DNA of 64,000 nucleotides. It comes from CBDCPI01 sp965220245. GTDB lineage: Bacteria > Chloroflexota > Dehalococcoidia > Lucifugimonadales > UBA3495. The translations under genes and the position numbers were made by a program. The notes below the pieces were generated by a model. It ran no database searches, had not been told where the DNA came from, and was given only the letters and a program-made list of their open reading frames with translations. Location: NCBI GenBank assembly GCA_965220245.1, contig CBDCPI010000012.1, positions 62,001 to 126,000 on the forward strand, in the 5' to 3' direction. Positions 16,317 through 24,979 of the stretch are shown here, in pieces. Within the stretch, counting starts at the first letter, position 1. Every line of letters begins with the position of its first letter.

Positions 16317-18236
16317 TCACGCCATTATGGACAGGCGGCCGTCTTCAGCAAAAGCCATAGTGCCGTCACGGTAGACGATGCCGTCCTCGCACCGGCACTC
16401 GATTCTTCCGCCGTCGAACTGGTCCTCGTATAGCTGGGCGTAGAGTCCCTTCTTGGCCAGTAGCTCCGTATGGCTTCCCTGTTCCACGATCCGGCCTTGA
16501 TCAATCGCGAATATTACGTCGGCGGCCATGATAGTTGAAAGCCGGTGGGCGATGGCTACGGTAGTCCGGCCCCGCATCAAAGGGTCCAGGGCTGCTTGGA
16601 CATAGCGTTCGCTGGCGCTGTCCAAAGACGAGGTGGCTTCATCGAGAATCATCAGCCTGGGTTGGTGCAATATAACCCGGGCGATGGACAACCTTTGTCT
16701 TTCCCCTCCCGAAAGCCGATAGCCGCGCTCCCCTACGGTCGTGTCATAGCCTTCCGGGAATTGCATGATTCGTTCGTGGATATAGGCGGCCTTGGTTGCT
16801 GCTTCTATCTCTTCCTGCGAAGCGTCGGGCTTACTGTAGAGAAGGTTGTTCCGAATGCTGGCGTGAAATAAGTAGCTCTCTTGAGATACGTAACCGATCA
16901 CCTCGGAGAGGGATGAAAGTTTAATCTTCCGCACGTCTATTCCATCGATGAGCACCCGTCCTTCGGTTGCGTCGTAAAGCCTGGGGATCAAATAGGAAAT
17001 CGTCGACTTGCCGGCTCCGCTAGGGCCTACCAAAGCGGCCAGTTGCCCCGGTTGGATTTCAAGGTCAATTCCATCAAGCGCCCAGCGGGGCGGCGGCTCC
17101 AGCGCATCCGCGGGCTTTTGCGATGCGTCATTGGGCGAAGCATACTGCACCCGCACTGACTCAAACCGGATGGCTCCGGATACCTGGCTTGGATTTAGAA
17201 CAATCGCATCGGGCGCATCAACGATATCAGGCTTGATGTCCAGGTAAGCGAAAATGCGCTCGAAGAGGGCCATTGACGACTGTAGCTCCACCGATACCTG
17301 AAGCAGGGTGCCAATCGGGAAATACAAGCGGGCTTGCAACGTGGTGAAGGCGACGATGGTGCCCGCCGAGATACCGTCGCGGCCAATGCCGGTGATCATG
17401 TAAGCCGCCAACAGGTAGATGATGATGGGAGAGATCGAAAAGAAGCCTTGCATGACCGCCCAGAAGGACTGACCGGTCATCTGCTGCCGCACTACTAAAT
17501 CCGACAGGTGTTGGTTCTCTTCATGGAAGCGTTCTATCTCCTTTTCCTGTCGGCCAAACAGCTTGGACAACATAATCCCGGAGATAGACAGGGTCTCTTG
17601 AGTAATCGCCGTCATCTCGGCTGAGGATTTCTGGACGTCGGCCGATACGGCGCGGCGCCGCTCACCGACCATCCGGGTTAGGAAGGCAAACAGCGGCACT
17701 ATGGCGACGGCTACCAGGGTCAGTTCCCAAGAAAGGATGGACATGGCCACTACCGTACTAACCAGGATTACCAGATTGGAGATGATGTTGGTGACCGTAC
17801 TGGTTACTACGTTCTGGACTCCGCCGACATCGTTGGCGACGCGGGACTGAATCTCACCGGTCCGGGTGCCGGTAAAGAAGCCGATGGAAAGGCTTTGCAG
17901 GTGCCGGTATAACCCATCTCGCAGGTCCCGCATCACCCGCTGCCCCACCTGGTTGGTGAGATAAGTTTGCACGATGCCCGTAGCACTGGTGACCACCGTG
18001 ATGCCAGCCATGATACCGGCGATGGTCCACAGGAGATTCAGGTCCGGGTTGCCGCTCTCCGGGAACAGGCCCGAATCGAACACCTCCCGGATCAACAGGG
18101 GGTTGACCACGCCCAAGCTGGCCGTGATCAGGATTAATAACCCGACAACCAGTACCTGAAACGAATAGGGGCGAAATGCCCTAGTAATTCTACGGACAAG
18201 GCCCCGCTGCTTTACAGTGCCTGTTTCTAATACCAC
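16317..18236 (-). CDS. ABC exporter, fused membrane and ATPase domains (MsbA-like)
   Basis: 639 residues. The N-terminal half has six membrane segments in the ABC exporter fold. The ATPase half shows Walker A GPSGAGKST, the Q-loop in GYVSQESYLF, signature LSGGERQRLS, Walker B LMILDEATSSLD and the H-loop AIAHRLST. It probably works as a homodimer pumping lipid, drug or peptide outward. The C-terminal ~40 residues form an unusual short extra beta segment after the ATPase. Substrate cannot be read from sequence. Confidence 0.93.
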   Translation of the reverse strand: MVLETGTVKQRGLVRRITRAFRPYSFQVLVVGLLILITASLGVVNPLLIREVFDSGLFPESGNPDLNLLWTIAGIMAGITVVTSATGIVQTYLTNQVGQRVMRDLRDGLYRHLQSLSIGFFTGTRTGEIQSRVANDVGGVQNVVTSTVTNIISNLVILVSTVVAMSILSWELTLVAVAIVPLFAFLTRMVGERRRAVSADVQKSSAEMTAITQETLSISGIMLSKLFGRQEKEIERFHEENQHLSDLVVRQQMTGQSFWAVMQGFFSISPIIIYLLAAYMITGIGRDGISAGTIVAFTTLQARLYFPIGTLLQVSVELQSSMALFERIFAYLDIKPDIVDAPDAIVLNPSQVSGAIRFESVRVQYASPNDASQKPADALEPPPRWALDGIDLEIQPGQLAALVGPSGAGKSTISYLIPRLYDATEGRVLIDGIDVRKIKLSSLSEVIGYVSQESYLFHASIRNNLLYSKPDASQEEIEAATKAAYIHERIMQFPEGYDTTVGERGYRLSGGERQRLSIARVILHQPRLMILDEATSSLDSASERYVQAALDPLMRGRTTVAIAHRLSTIMAADVIFAIDQGRIVEQGSHTELLAKKGLYAQLYEDQFDGGRIECRCEDGIVYRDGTMAFAEDGRLSIMA

Positions 18237-18289
18237 GGGCCCATTATAGCAGCGGGGCCCATGGCTCGCGGCGTGAACCCCAGGGCCTT

Positions 18290-18482
18290 TTACTGATGCG
18301 TGAATCGATTGCTAAACTCTGGCGTTCCCCCGTCATTCCGGCGCAGGCCGGAATCCACAGGCGCTAAGGGAGAGAAACGTAACTGTCTGAAAGGACTTCT
18401 GGATTCCGGCCTGCGCCGGAATGACGGGTTGGGCGGCAATGATGGCATGGTATGGTTTAGAGATTCATTCACGTATCAGTAA
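18290..18482. mobile_element. MITE, CTGATACGTGAATGAATC family, copy 2
   Basis: About 193 bp with terminal inverted repeats (TACTGATGCGTGAATC at left, GATTCATTCACGTATCAGTA at right). TA stands at both edges, as expected of TA-targeting elements. It contains an inverted ATTCCGGC palindrome pair. It is near-identical, in inverse orientation, to 14431-14622. The 179 nt after it (18483-18661) show nothing else. Confidence 0.8.
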
Positions 18483-18661
18483 TTAGATGATTCTCCCCAC
18501 GTAGCCTACGGTTGCTTTAGTGGCACGATAGCGCGGATAATGCCAATAGGCTGACCACCACCGTATCCTGTCAACCAAACGCAGCCATGGGCAGTGGTAT
18601 CTCATTCCCCGGCCCATGGCCCTGTTCATCTATGAGAGTAAAGGCTAGCGATTGACCCCAC

Positions 18662-19132
18662 TTGTTTCGAGACCACGAGAACACGTACCTATTCGTATCG
18701 GTTGTTTTGGTTATATGCCTTACTGGTGTGATTGCTTGGTATGAAGTTGAACATAAGATAGAGGACACACTACCTGAAACCATTTTGGCTATTGGTCAAG
18801 GGTTCAGTACAGCAGTTGCTATTACATTGACAGCCATCGCTACTTGGGAGGTTGCGATGATGTTTGCAGAGAAGTATAGGGCCAGACGGTTTGAAGAGGG
18901 CCGGGAGATAGGCCGGAAGGAGGGCCGGGAGATAGGCCGGAAGGAGGGCCGGGAGATAGGCCGGAAGGAGGGCCGGGAGATAGGCCGGAAGGAGGGCCGG
19001 GAGATAGGCCGGGAGGAGGTACGCAAAGCTTGGCAGGCTTGGTATGAAAGATTGAAGGCTGCTGGTGATAAAAACGAACCGTTTGACGAGCCGCCGCCTT
19101 CTGCCTCTAGTGCACACCAGGCAGGAGAGTAA
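18662..19132 (+). CDS. Membrane protein with EGREIGRK-repeat tail
   Basis: 156 residues from TTG 18662, start uncertain. Two hydrophobic segments at about 9-27 and 47-65, then a highly charged tail. The tail holds four EGREIGRK units and a fifth ending EE, and the protein continues WQAWYERLKAAG and ends near FDEPPPS. It shares plan and ending with the protein at 2987-3475, so the two are divergent paralogues whose repeat units were built independently (8 versus 4 residues). Function unknown. A terminator follows 20 nt after the stop. Confidence 0.7.
   Translation: MFRDHENTYLFVSVVLVICLTGVIAWYEVEHKIEDTLPETILAIGQGFSTAVAITLTAIATWEVAMMFAEKYRARRFEEGREIGRKEGREIGRKEGREIGRKEGREIGRKEGREIGREEVRKAWQAWYERLKAAGDKNEPFDEPPPSASSAHQAGE
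18898..19017. repeat. 24 bp minisatellite, five units, in frame
   Basis: Five head-to-tail 24 bp units beginning GGGCCGGGAGATAGG; only the last differs. They encode the EGREIGRK octads. Near-identity at DNA level points to recent expansion. Confidence 0.9.
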
Positions 19133-19152
19133 TGCCCAATGAAGAATCGGGG

Positions 19153-19192
19153 GTGCTCCAGCCGCTGTGTGACCGGCTGGAGCACTGCTTTT
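19153..19192 (+). terminator. Terminator of the EGREIGRK membrane protein gene
   Basis: A 12 bp stem (19153-19164 with 19174-19185), a 9 nt loop, then TGCTTTT on the plus strand. No T-run follows on the minus strand, so it does not end pdhB transcription in the same way. Confidence 0.7.
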
Positions 19193-19196
19193 GAGA

Positions 19197-20246
19197 TTAT
19201 CGCGCCAGCAGTTGTTTTACGGTGTTGATCACCCGAGCCTCATTGGGGAGGTAGATGTTTTCCAGAGGACGGCTGTAAGGCACCGGGGTGTGGGGAGCAG
19301 TGACCCGGGAAGGGGGGGCGTCCAAGTAGTCGAAGGCCTCTTCGGCCACCCTAGCGCAGATGTCCGAGGCGATACTGCAAATTGGCGTGTCCTCGTCGAC
19401 CACCACCAAGCGGTGAGTGCGCCGCACCGAGTCGATAACGTGATCGTAGTCGATGGGGGATACGCTGAGCAGATCGATTACCTCGGCATTGATGCCTTCT
19501 TTGGCCAACTCTTCAGCAGCCGCCGTGGAGACCCAGGTCATGCGCGAGATTCCAACCAAGGTGATGTCGGTCCCGGGCCGCACCGTTCGAGCCTTGCCCA
19601 AGGGCAACTCGTATAACTCTTCGGGGACCGGCCCGGTCGTGCCGTACAACCCCTTGTGCTCAAAGTAGACCACCGGGTCGTCGTCCCGGATGGCGCTGAC
19701 CAGCAGGCCCTTGGCAGTATAGGCGTCGGAGGGCACCACTCCTTTCAAGCCGGGGATGTGGCTGAATATGGAGTAATACGACTCGGAATGCTGAGCGGCG
19801 CTGCCGAAGCCGGCGCCAATCCGGGTCAGCATGGTGAAGGGCACTTTCACTTGGCCGCCGAACATGTAGCGCATCTTGGCGGCGTTATTGATTAGCTGGT
19901 CCATGCACACGCCGATGAAGTCCACAAACATCAACTCGGCGATGGCCCGCATTCCGGTGGACGCCGCACCGATGGCGGTGCCGATAAAGGCCGCCTCGGT
20001 TAAGGGAGTGTCCAGCACCCGCTGGTTGCCGAACTCTTGGATCAGTCCGACTGTGGTGCGAAAAGGCCCGCCCCAAGCGTCGACGATCCCCAGGTGTTCC
20101 CGGCCAGCGCCACCGGCGATCTCCTCACCCATGATGATCACGGTCTCGTCTCGCGCCATCTCTTGGCGCAGGGCCTCGTTTATCGCTTGGCGGTACTGAA
20201 TTTCCCTGGTGCCGGTGGTCGCCATGTCGGCGTAGGTTGTCGTCAT
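19197..20246 (-). CDS. pdhB: 2-oxoacid dehydrogenase E1 beta subunit (pyruvate/acetoin type)
   Basis: 349 residues. With the alpha subunit it decarboxylates a 2-oxoacid on thiamine diphosphate and passes the acyl group to lipoyl-E2. Typical stretches are VIIMGEEIAGGAG, DTPLTEAAFIGTAIGAA, GSAAQHSES and the C-terminal SRVTAPHTPVPYSRPLE. The ATG at 20246 has GAGGAG just upstream. The alpha gene lies 85 nt upstream. No E2 or E3 gene is nearby. Pyruvate is the likeliest substrate; acetoin or branched 2-oxoacids cannot be excluded. Confidence 0.9.
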   Translation of the reverse strand: MTTTYADMATTGTREIQYRQAINEALRQEMARDETVIIMGEEIAGGAGREHLGIVDAWGGPFRTTVGLIQEFGNQRVLDTPLTEAAFIGTAIGAASTGMRAIAELMFVDFIGVCMDQLINNAAKMRYMFGGQVKVPFTMLTRIGAGFGSAAQHSESYYSIFSHIPGLKGVVPSDAYTAKGLLVSAIRDDDPVVYFEHKGLYGTTGPVPEELYELPLGKARTVRPGTDITLVGISRMTWVSTAAAEELAKEGINAEVIDLLSVSPIDYDHVIDSVRRTHRLVVVDEDTPICSIASDICARVAEEAFDYLDAPPSRVTAPHTPVPYSRPLENIYLPNEARVINTVKQLLAR

Positions 20247-20331
20247 TTTTCTCTCCTCTAACCAAACCGGGGCGCTGATTTTTGCCAGCCATCACAACTC
20301 ATGGTGCAGCTAGAGACCACCCGCTTGGCCC

Positions 20332-21339
20332 TCAGACCGCCATGTTGGCGCCGCGCTTCAATAGCTCTTGGGGATAGCTGGTGTACACATCGTCGTACAG
20401 TTCCAACGCTTCCGGCAGAGGACTCTCGTCGGCGAACTTGACCGCCTCTTCCATCAGGGCCTCCGCCTCCCGGTCGATCTGGTCTAGCTCCTCTTCGGTA
20501 ATCTCTCCCAGAGGAATAACCGTCTCCCGGAACAGCTTTAGGGGGTCCCGGCTCCGCCAATAGTCCTCTTCTTCCTTGCTGCGATAAGTCAGCGGATTAT
20601 CGAAGACGGTGTGGCCGTAGTACCGGTAGGTCAAGCATTCCAAGAGGGTGGGGCCTTCCCCGGCCCTAGCTCTGGCTACGGCCTGCCCGGTGGCATCGTA
20701 GACGGCGAATACGTCCATGCCATCGACGTGAATTCCCGGCATGTTGTACCCTACTGCCCGGTCGGCCACGTGAGTCGCCGACAGAGCATACTCTACCGGG
20801 GTGGACTCGGCGTACTGGTTGTTCTCGCAGCAGAAGATGACTGGCAACTTCCAGACCGACGCCAAGTTCATGCACTCGTGCAAAACGCCCTGGTTAGCGC
20901 CGCCGTCCCCGAAGAAGGCTACCGCGACCCGGTTCAGCTTCTTCAGCTTGGAGGTAAGGCCGGCGCCCACGGCCAAGGGCACGCTGCCCGCCACGATGCC
21001 GTTGGTGCCCAACATGCCCTTGCTCATGTCGGCAATGTGCATCGAGCCGCCCTTGCCCTTATTGGGGCCGGTAGACCGCCCGAAGAGCTCGGCCATCATC
21101 AGCTTGGGGTCCACCCCTTTGGCGATGCAATGCCCGTGGCCGCGGTGGGTACTGCCGATGTAGTCCTCGTTGGTCAGATGGGCGCAGACGCCGGTGGGCA
21201 CGGCTTCTTGGCCGGCAGACGAATGGACCGAGGCCGACATACCCCGCTGGCCGGTTTCGGGGATACCCCTTTCCTCGAAATTCCGAATCGTCGCCATGGT
21301 GGTATATAGCTTGATCATAGTGTCCCGGTCGATTTCCAT
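20332..21339 (-). CDS. pdhA: 2-oxoacid dehydrogenase E1 alpha subunit (pyruvate/acetoin type)
   Basis: 335 residues. The thiamine-diphosphate motif begins GDGGANQG and ends CCENNQ about 28 residues later. The GKGGSMHI active-site loop region and the RYYGHTVFDNPLTYRS phosphorylation-loop-like stretch are conserved. It works as alpha2beta2 with the downstream beta subunit. A good promoter lies about 50-80 nt upstream of the ATG at 21339, so alpha-beta form one operon. Confidence 0.92.
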   Translation of the reverse strand: MEIDRDTMIKLYTTMATIRNFEERGIPETGQRGMSASVHSSAGQEAVPTGVCAHLTNEDYIGSTHRGHGHCIAKGVDPKLMMAELFGRSTGPNKGKGGSMHIADMSKGMLGTNGIVAGSVPLAVGAGLTSKLKKLNRVAVAFFGDGGANQGVLHECMNLASVWKLPVIFCCENNQYAESTPVEYALSATHVADRAVGYNMPGIHVDGMDVFAVYDATGQAVARARAGEGPTLLECLTYRYYGHTVFDNPLTYRSKEEEDYWRSRDPLKLFRETVIPLGEITEEELDQIDREAEALMEEAVKFADESPLPEALELYDDVYTSYPQELLKRGANMAV

Positions 21340-21389
21340 GGCACACCCCTAGCCTATCTTGTAGCTGTCAGAGTATCGAATTAGCCCCA

Positions 21390-21417
21390 ATACTAGCATG
21401 GCCGGTAGCGATGTCAA
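21390..21417 (-). promoter_or_regulatory. Promoter of the E1 alpha-beta operon
   Basis: Minus-strand TTGACA (21412-21417), 16 nt spacer, TAGTAT (21390-21395), about 50 nt before the E1 alpha ATG. Confidence 0.6.
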
Positions 21418-21427
21418 TAGAAGGGGA

Positions 21428-22276
21428 TTAGGCGGCGAAGGCTGCGGTGACCGGCTCCCCGATGCCAACTTCCAAACGTTCGGCCGCGCTGGCGTTGGGG
21501 CTGGCTACTTCCAGCAGGCCGTTGCTGCCCACCAAGGCCACCAACTCGACGGGTGGGCCGTTGCCACGGTCGTTGAAGGTGCGGCTCAGCCCGAGAATGC
21601 GGCGGCCTTTGATACTAACAATCACTTGTCCCGTTTCGGCTAAAGCGTCGGCGGGAATATTGGTAACCAGATTGCCAAAGCGGTCCACGTGGACTACCTC
21701 GCCCTGAATGTGATTGTCGCGGCGCACCGGCTGCGGCAAGGGCAGCCAGACCAACTCTGGCAGCGGCTCCCCCATATCTTCAGGAGCAACTCCCCGGGAA
21801 AGGTGGGCGGCCACCGGAGCGAAAATGTCCCGCCCGTGAAAGGTCCGGCTCACCGGATGCAGCCAATAGCGGGACTCGGTCAAGCTAATAGCTTTCAGCC
21901 CCTCAGGCAGCGCCGCCGTAGTCGGTAATTTCGCGCCCTGCTCCGGGGTTTGGCCCATGAAGTCCCGCAGTACGTAGCTCAGTAGGCCATTATCCGGGGC
22001 CACGAAACTGCCGCGAGGAGTCAGCAGCAACATGGCTTGGCGACCGGTGCCGACACCCGGGTCCACGACCGCCACGTGGATGGCCGTGGCAGGGAAATAT
22101 TGATAGCTGTTGCTTAGGACGAAGGCGCCTTGAAGTATGTTTTGAGGCTGGATGTTGTGGGTGAGGTCTACGAGAGTGGCCTCGGGATTGATGCCCAGGA
22201 CCACGCCCTTCATTACGCCCACGTAGGCGTCATCCAAGCCGAAGTCGGTGGTGAAAACTATCGGCCGGGCCGCCAA
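21428..22276 (-). CDS. SAM hydroxide adenosyltransferase (DUF62 family)
   Basis: 282 residues. The family cleaves S-adenosylmethionine with hydroxide to adenosine and methionine and shares its fold with fluorinase and chlorinase. Seen here: opening IVFTTDFGLDDAYVGVMKGV, then DPGVGTGR, FVAPDNGLLS, HGRDIFAPVAAHL and GNLVTNI, all family hallmarks. No extended chlorinase-type loop is evident, so hydrolase is preferred. It starts 5 nt after secG ends, so they share a transcript. Confidence 0.88.
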   Translation of the reverse strand: MAARPIVFTTDFGLDDAYVGVMKGVVLGINPEATLVDLTHNIQPQNILQGAFVLSNSYQYFPATAIHVAVVDPGVGTGRQAMLLLTPRGSFVAPDNGLLSYVLRDFMGQTPEQGAKLPTTAALPEGLKAISLTESRYWLHPVSRTFHGRDIFAPVAAHLSRGVAPEDMGEPLPELVWLPLPQPVRRDNHIQGEVVHVDRFGNLVTNIPADALAETGQVIVSIKGRRILGLSRTFNDRGNGPPVELVALVGSNGLLEVASPNASAAERLEVGIGEPVTAAFAA

Positions 22277-22281
22277 CCGGC

Positions 22282-22497
22282 TCAGACCACCCGCACGCTG
22301 ATGATGGAGACGATGAGGAACACGGCGGCCAAAACAATGGTGAATTGAAAGAGGGTCTTCTCCAATCCCCGCCGGGTGCGGCCGGTGGACTGCCCGCTGC
22401 CGAAGAAGCCGCCACCGCCTTCCTTTACTTGGGCCAATATGATCAGCACGATGGTGACGGAGATAAGGATCTGAATGATGTTAAAGAGCAATTCCAT
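22282..22497 (-). CDS. secG: Preprotein translocase subunit SecG
   Basis: 71 residues with two membrane segments (about 4-22 and 50-70) and the typical loop VKEGGGGFFGSGQ. Partner of SecYE in protein export. An AGAGGT site precedes the ATG. Confidence 0.93.
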   Translation of the reverse strand: MELLFNIIQILISVTIVLIILAQVKEGGGGFFGSGQSTGRTRRGLEKTLFQFTIVLAAVFLIVSIISVRVV

Positions 22498-22546
22498 GGG
22501 TCTACCTCTACACTAACCTCGTCCCACTCAAAACATCTAGGGCCTT

Positions 22547-22662
22547 TTACTGATACGTGAATGAGTTTCTAAACTCCAATCCCCCATCTTTCTGGATTCC
22601 CGCCTTCGCGGGAAAGACGATGGGAAAGTTACCTGTTTAGTGATTCATTCACCTATCAGTAA
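22547..22662. mobile_element. MITE, CTGATACGTGAATGA family, copy 3 (short)
   Basis: 116 bp. Ends TTACTGATACGTGAATGA and TTCATTCACCTATCAGTAA are inverted. The centre holds a CCCGCCTTCGCGGG palindrome instead of the longer ATTCCGGC pair of copies 1 and 2. AGGGCCTTT precedes it, as in the other copies. The next 127 nt (to 22789) hold a GTCATTCTGAGG...CAGAATGAC repeat pair and no gene. Confidence 0.75.
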
Positions 22663-22789
22663 TTGTCATTCTGAGGAGCAAAGCGACGAAGAATCTAAAG
22701 CCGATGATTGAAGATAACTCACCATTTTAGATTCTTCACTCCGCTTCGCTGCGTTCAGAATGACATGAAATGTCAATACAACACTAGAC

Positions 22790-24298
22790 CTAAGAACCGT
22801 CTTTGAGGGCTTCCAGTTGTTCCGCGAGCAACCGATTGACCATCTCGGGATTGGCTTGGCCTCGGGTGATCTTCATAACCTGGCCCACCAGAAACCGGGT
22901 CGCAGTGTCCTTACCGCCAAGATAATCGGCTACCGCTTTGGGGTTAGCGGACAGCGCTTCGGCCACCGCCGCCTCAACCGCTGCGGAATCGCTGATCTGA
23001 GTATACCCTTTCTCGGCGACGATTTGCCCCGGTGAGGCACCGCTGGAAAAGACCTCTTCCAGCACCGTTTTGGCTATGGTGCCGCTGATGTCTCCCGCCT
23101 GCACTGCGCCGACCAGTTCGGCCAAATGGTCCGGGGTTACCTTGATTTCGTCAATTGCCAGGTTATGCAAGTTCATCAACCGGGTCAGGTCACCCAGCAT
23201 CAGGTTGCTGACCGACTTCGCAAACTGCCCTCCGGCACCGCCGGTTGTCCGGGACAGGTTGACCGTGTCTTCGAAGTAGTCGGCCAAGGCCTTGGAGTTG
23301 GTCAGTAGGGTGGCGTCGTATTCCGGGATCCTGTACTGCTTGGAAAGCCTCCCCCGTCGCTGGGCCGCCAACTCCGGCAACTCCTCTCGAATCTGCTCCA
23401 CCCACGCTCCGTCAATGGACAGAGGGGGTAAGTCCGGTTCGGGAAAATAACGGTAGTCGTGGGCGTATTCTTTGCTTCTCTGGGATACGGTGACGTTTCG
23501 CTCTTCGACCCATCCTCTGGTCTCCTGGGTAACTTGCCCGCCGCTCTCCAAGACCTGCCGCTGCCGCTCCCACTCAAATTGCAACGCGGAGAAGACGGAC
23601 CGGAAGCTGTTCATGTTCTTGACTTCGGTGCGGATACCGAAGCTAGCGCTGCCCTTGGGGCGGATGCTGATGTTGGCGTCACAACGGAAACTTCCGTCCT
23701 GCATATTCCCGGTAGAAACGCCGAGGTATTGAAGAATCGAGTGCAAGGTTACCAGATAGGTCCTCGCTTCCTCGGGCGAGCGGAGGTCCGGCTCACTGAC
23801 CACCTCCATCAACGGCACCCCGGAGCGGTTGACGTCCACCAGGCTATAGGACTCCCCGGTGTTGGAGGGGAAGTGTTGGAGCTTGGCCACGTCCTCCTCC
23901 AAGTGTACCCGGGTGATCCCGATGCGCTTGCCGCTTTCCCCCTTACCCTCCGGAGCCTCAATCTCCAGATAGCCGTCCAAGGCCAGCGGCAAGTCATATT
24001 GGGAAATCTGGTACCCCTTCATCAAGTCCGGATAGGGGTAGTTCTTCCGGTCGAACTTGGAATATTCCGGAATGCGGCAGTTCAGGGCCAACCCGGTCAT
24101 GATGGTGTATTCCACCGCCTTGCGGTTGATTACCGGCAAGGCCCCGGGGAGACCCAAGCACACCGGGCAGACCCGGCTGTTGACCTCGGCCGACTGATAA
24201 TCGGACCGGCAAGAGCAAAACATCTTGCTCCGGGTCTGGAGTTGGACGTGGACCTCCAAGCCGATGACCGGTTCGTATTCGGTAGCTTGGTCAACCAT
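22790..24298 (-). CDS. gatB: Asp-tRNA(Asn)/Glu-tRNA(Gln) amidotransferase subunit B
   Basis: 502 residues from ATG 24298. Converts misacylated Glu-tRNA-Gln or Asp-tRNA-Asn with GatA and GatC. Conserved motifs: YEPVIGLEVHVQLQT, PVCLGLPGALPVIN, DRKNYPYPDLMKGYQISQYD, DVNRSGVPLMEVVSEPD, RCDANISIRP and the YRYFPEPDLPPL segment. The C-terminal helical tRNA-binding domain is complete. Its ATG overlaps the TAA of the VOC gene (TAATG), suggesting translational coupling. gatA and gatC are not in the window. Confidence 0.95.
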   Translation of the reverse strand: MVDQATEYEPVIGLEVHVQLQTRSKMFCSCRSDYQSAEVNSRVCPVCLGLPGALPVINRKAVEYTIMTGLALNCRIPEYSKFDRKNYPYPDLMKGYQISQYDLPLALDGYLEIEAPEGKGESGKRIGITRVHLEEDVAKLQHFPSNTGESYSLVDVNRSGVPLMEVVSEPDLRSPEEARTYLVTLHSILQYLGVSTGNMQDGSFRCDANISIRPKGSASFGIRTEVKNMNSFRSVFSALQFEWERQRQVLESGGQVTQETRGWVEERNVTVSQRSKEYAHDYRYFPEPDLPPLSIDGAWVEQIREELPELAAQRRGRLSKQYRIPEYDATLLTNSKALADYFEDTVNLSRTTGGAGGQFAKSVSNLMLGDLTRLMNLHNLAIDEIKVTPDHLAELVGAVQAGDISGTIAKTVLEEVFSSGASPGQIVAEKGYTQISDSAAVEAAVAEALSANPKAVADYLGGKDTATRFLVGQVMKITRGQANPEMVNRLLAEQLEALKDGS

Positions 24299-24693
24299 TA
24301 TTCTGCCGCATAGCACTTTATCTCGATCCGGTTTCCTTCCGGGGAGCGGATGAAGAAGGAGGGGCCGTCGCCTTGGGCGCCCCAGCGGTTGCCTACCGGC
24401 CCGGCAATCTCCACACCCTTGTTGCTCAGCTCTGCCAACAGGGCCTCCATGTTGGAGGCTTCCACCGCCAGGCAAAAGTGGTCGATGTTAACCGGGCCGC
24501 CCGGCGTCTGCTCATTTGGCCGCAGGTCGACAATAGTCCCGCCCGACGCTCTCACCGACACGAAACCCACCTCGCCCTTCCGGAACTGCTCTTCCCGGAG
24601 CACCTCCATACCCAGAACACCGCCGTAGAAATCAATCGCTTGGTCTACGTCCTTAACGTTGACCACGATGTGGTCCAAACCAATGACCCGCAT
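24298..24693 (-). CDS. VOC-superfamily (glyoxalase-fold) protein
   Basis: 131 residues in two beta-alpha-beta-beta-beta modules: GLDHIVVNVKDVDQAIDFY, then NIDHFCLAVE, ending SPEGNRIEIKCY. Candidate metal ligands are His 8, an acidic residue in the IVDLR strand, His of DHFCL and Glu of RIEIKC. Family roles include glyoxalase, dioxygenase and drug-binding proteins; the exact reaction is not readable. It is coupled to gatB by a TAATG overlap. Confidence 0.85.
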   Translation of the reverse strand: MRVIGLDHIVVNVKDVDQAIDFYGGVLGMEVLREEQFRKGEVGFVSVRASGGTIVDLRPNEQTPGGPVNIDHFCLAVEASNMEALLAELSNKGVEIAGPVGNRWGAQGDGPSFFIRSPEGNRIEIKCYAAE

Positions 24694-24767
24694 CTTTTTC
24701 CGTCCTTTATTAGTCGCCTGTCTTGGGGGTTCGTGCTTTGTCTCTCAGTAACGGGACCTAACCCGCT

Positions 24768-24966
24768 TAGGGAGTGTTTAATAAGTCCTCGCAACCAATC
24801 ACCTGTCACCCTGAGCCTTTCGGCTGCGCTCAAGATAAACTCCGCGAAGGGTCTAAACTCCTTGCCTTCTCAGGCGTTGCTGCTGCCAAGAATTTTAGAT
24901 TCCTCACTTCGTTCGGAATGACAGGGCCTGTCCTGAGCCTGTCGAAGGGATGGGTTGCAATCGGTT
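24768..24966. repeat. Dispersed repeat cluster
   Basis: GTTTAATAAGTCCTCGCAAC at the left and GTTGCAATCGGTTTTTAAAC at the right form an imperfect inverted pair. Between them are GTCACCCTGAGC, TAGATTCCTCAC and CCTGAGCCTGTCGAAGGG repeats seen elsewhere in the window. No gene. Confidence 0.6.
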
Positions 24967-24979
24967 TTTAAACTCCCGC

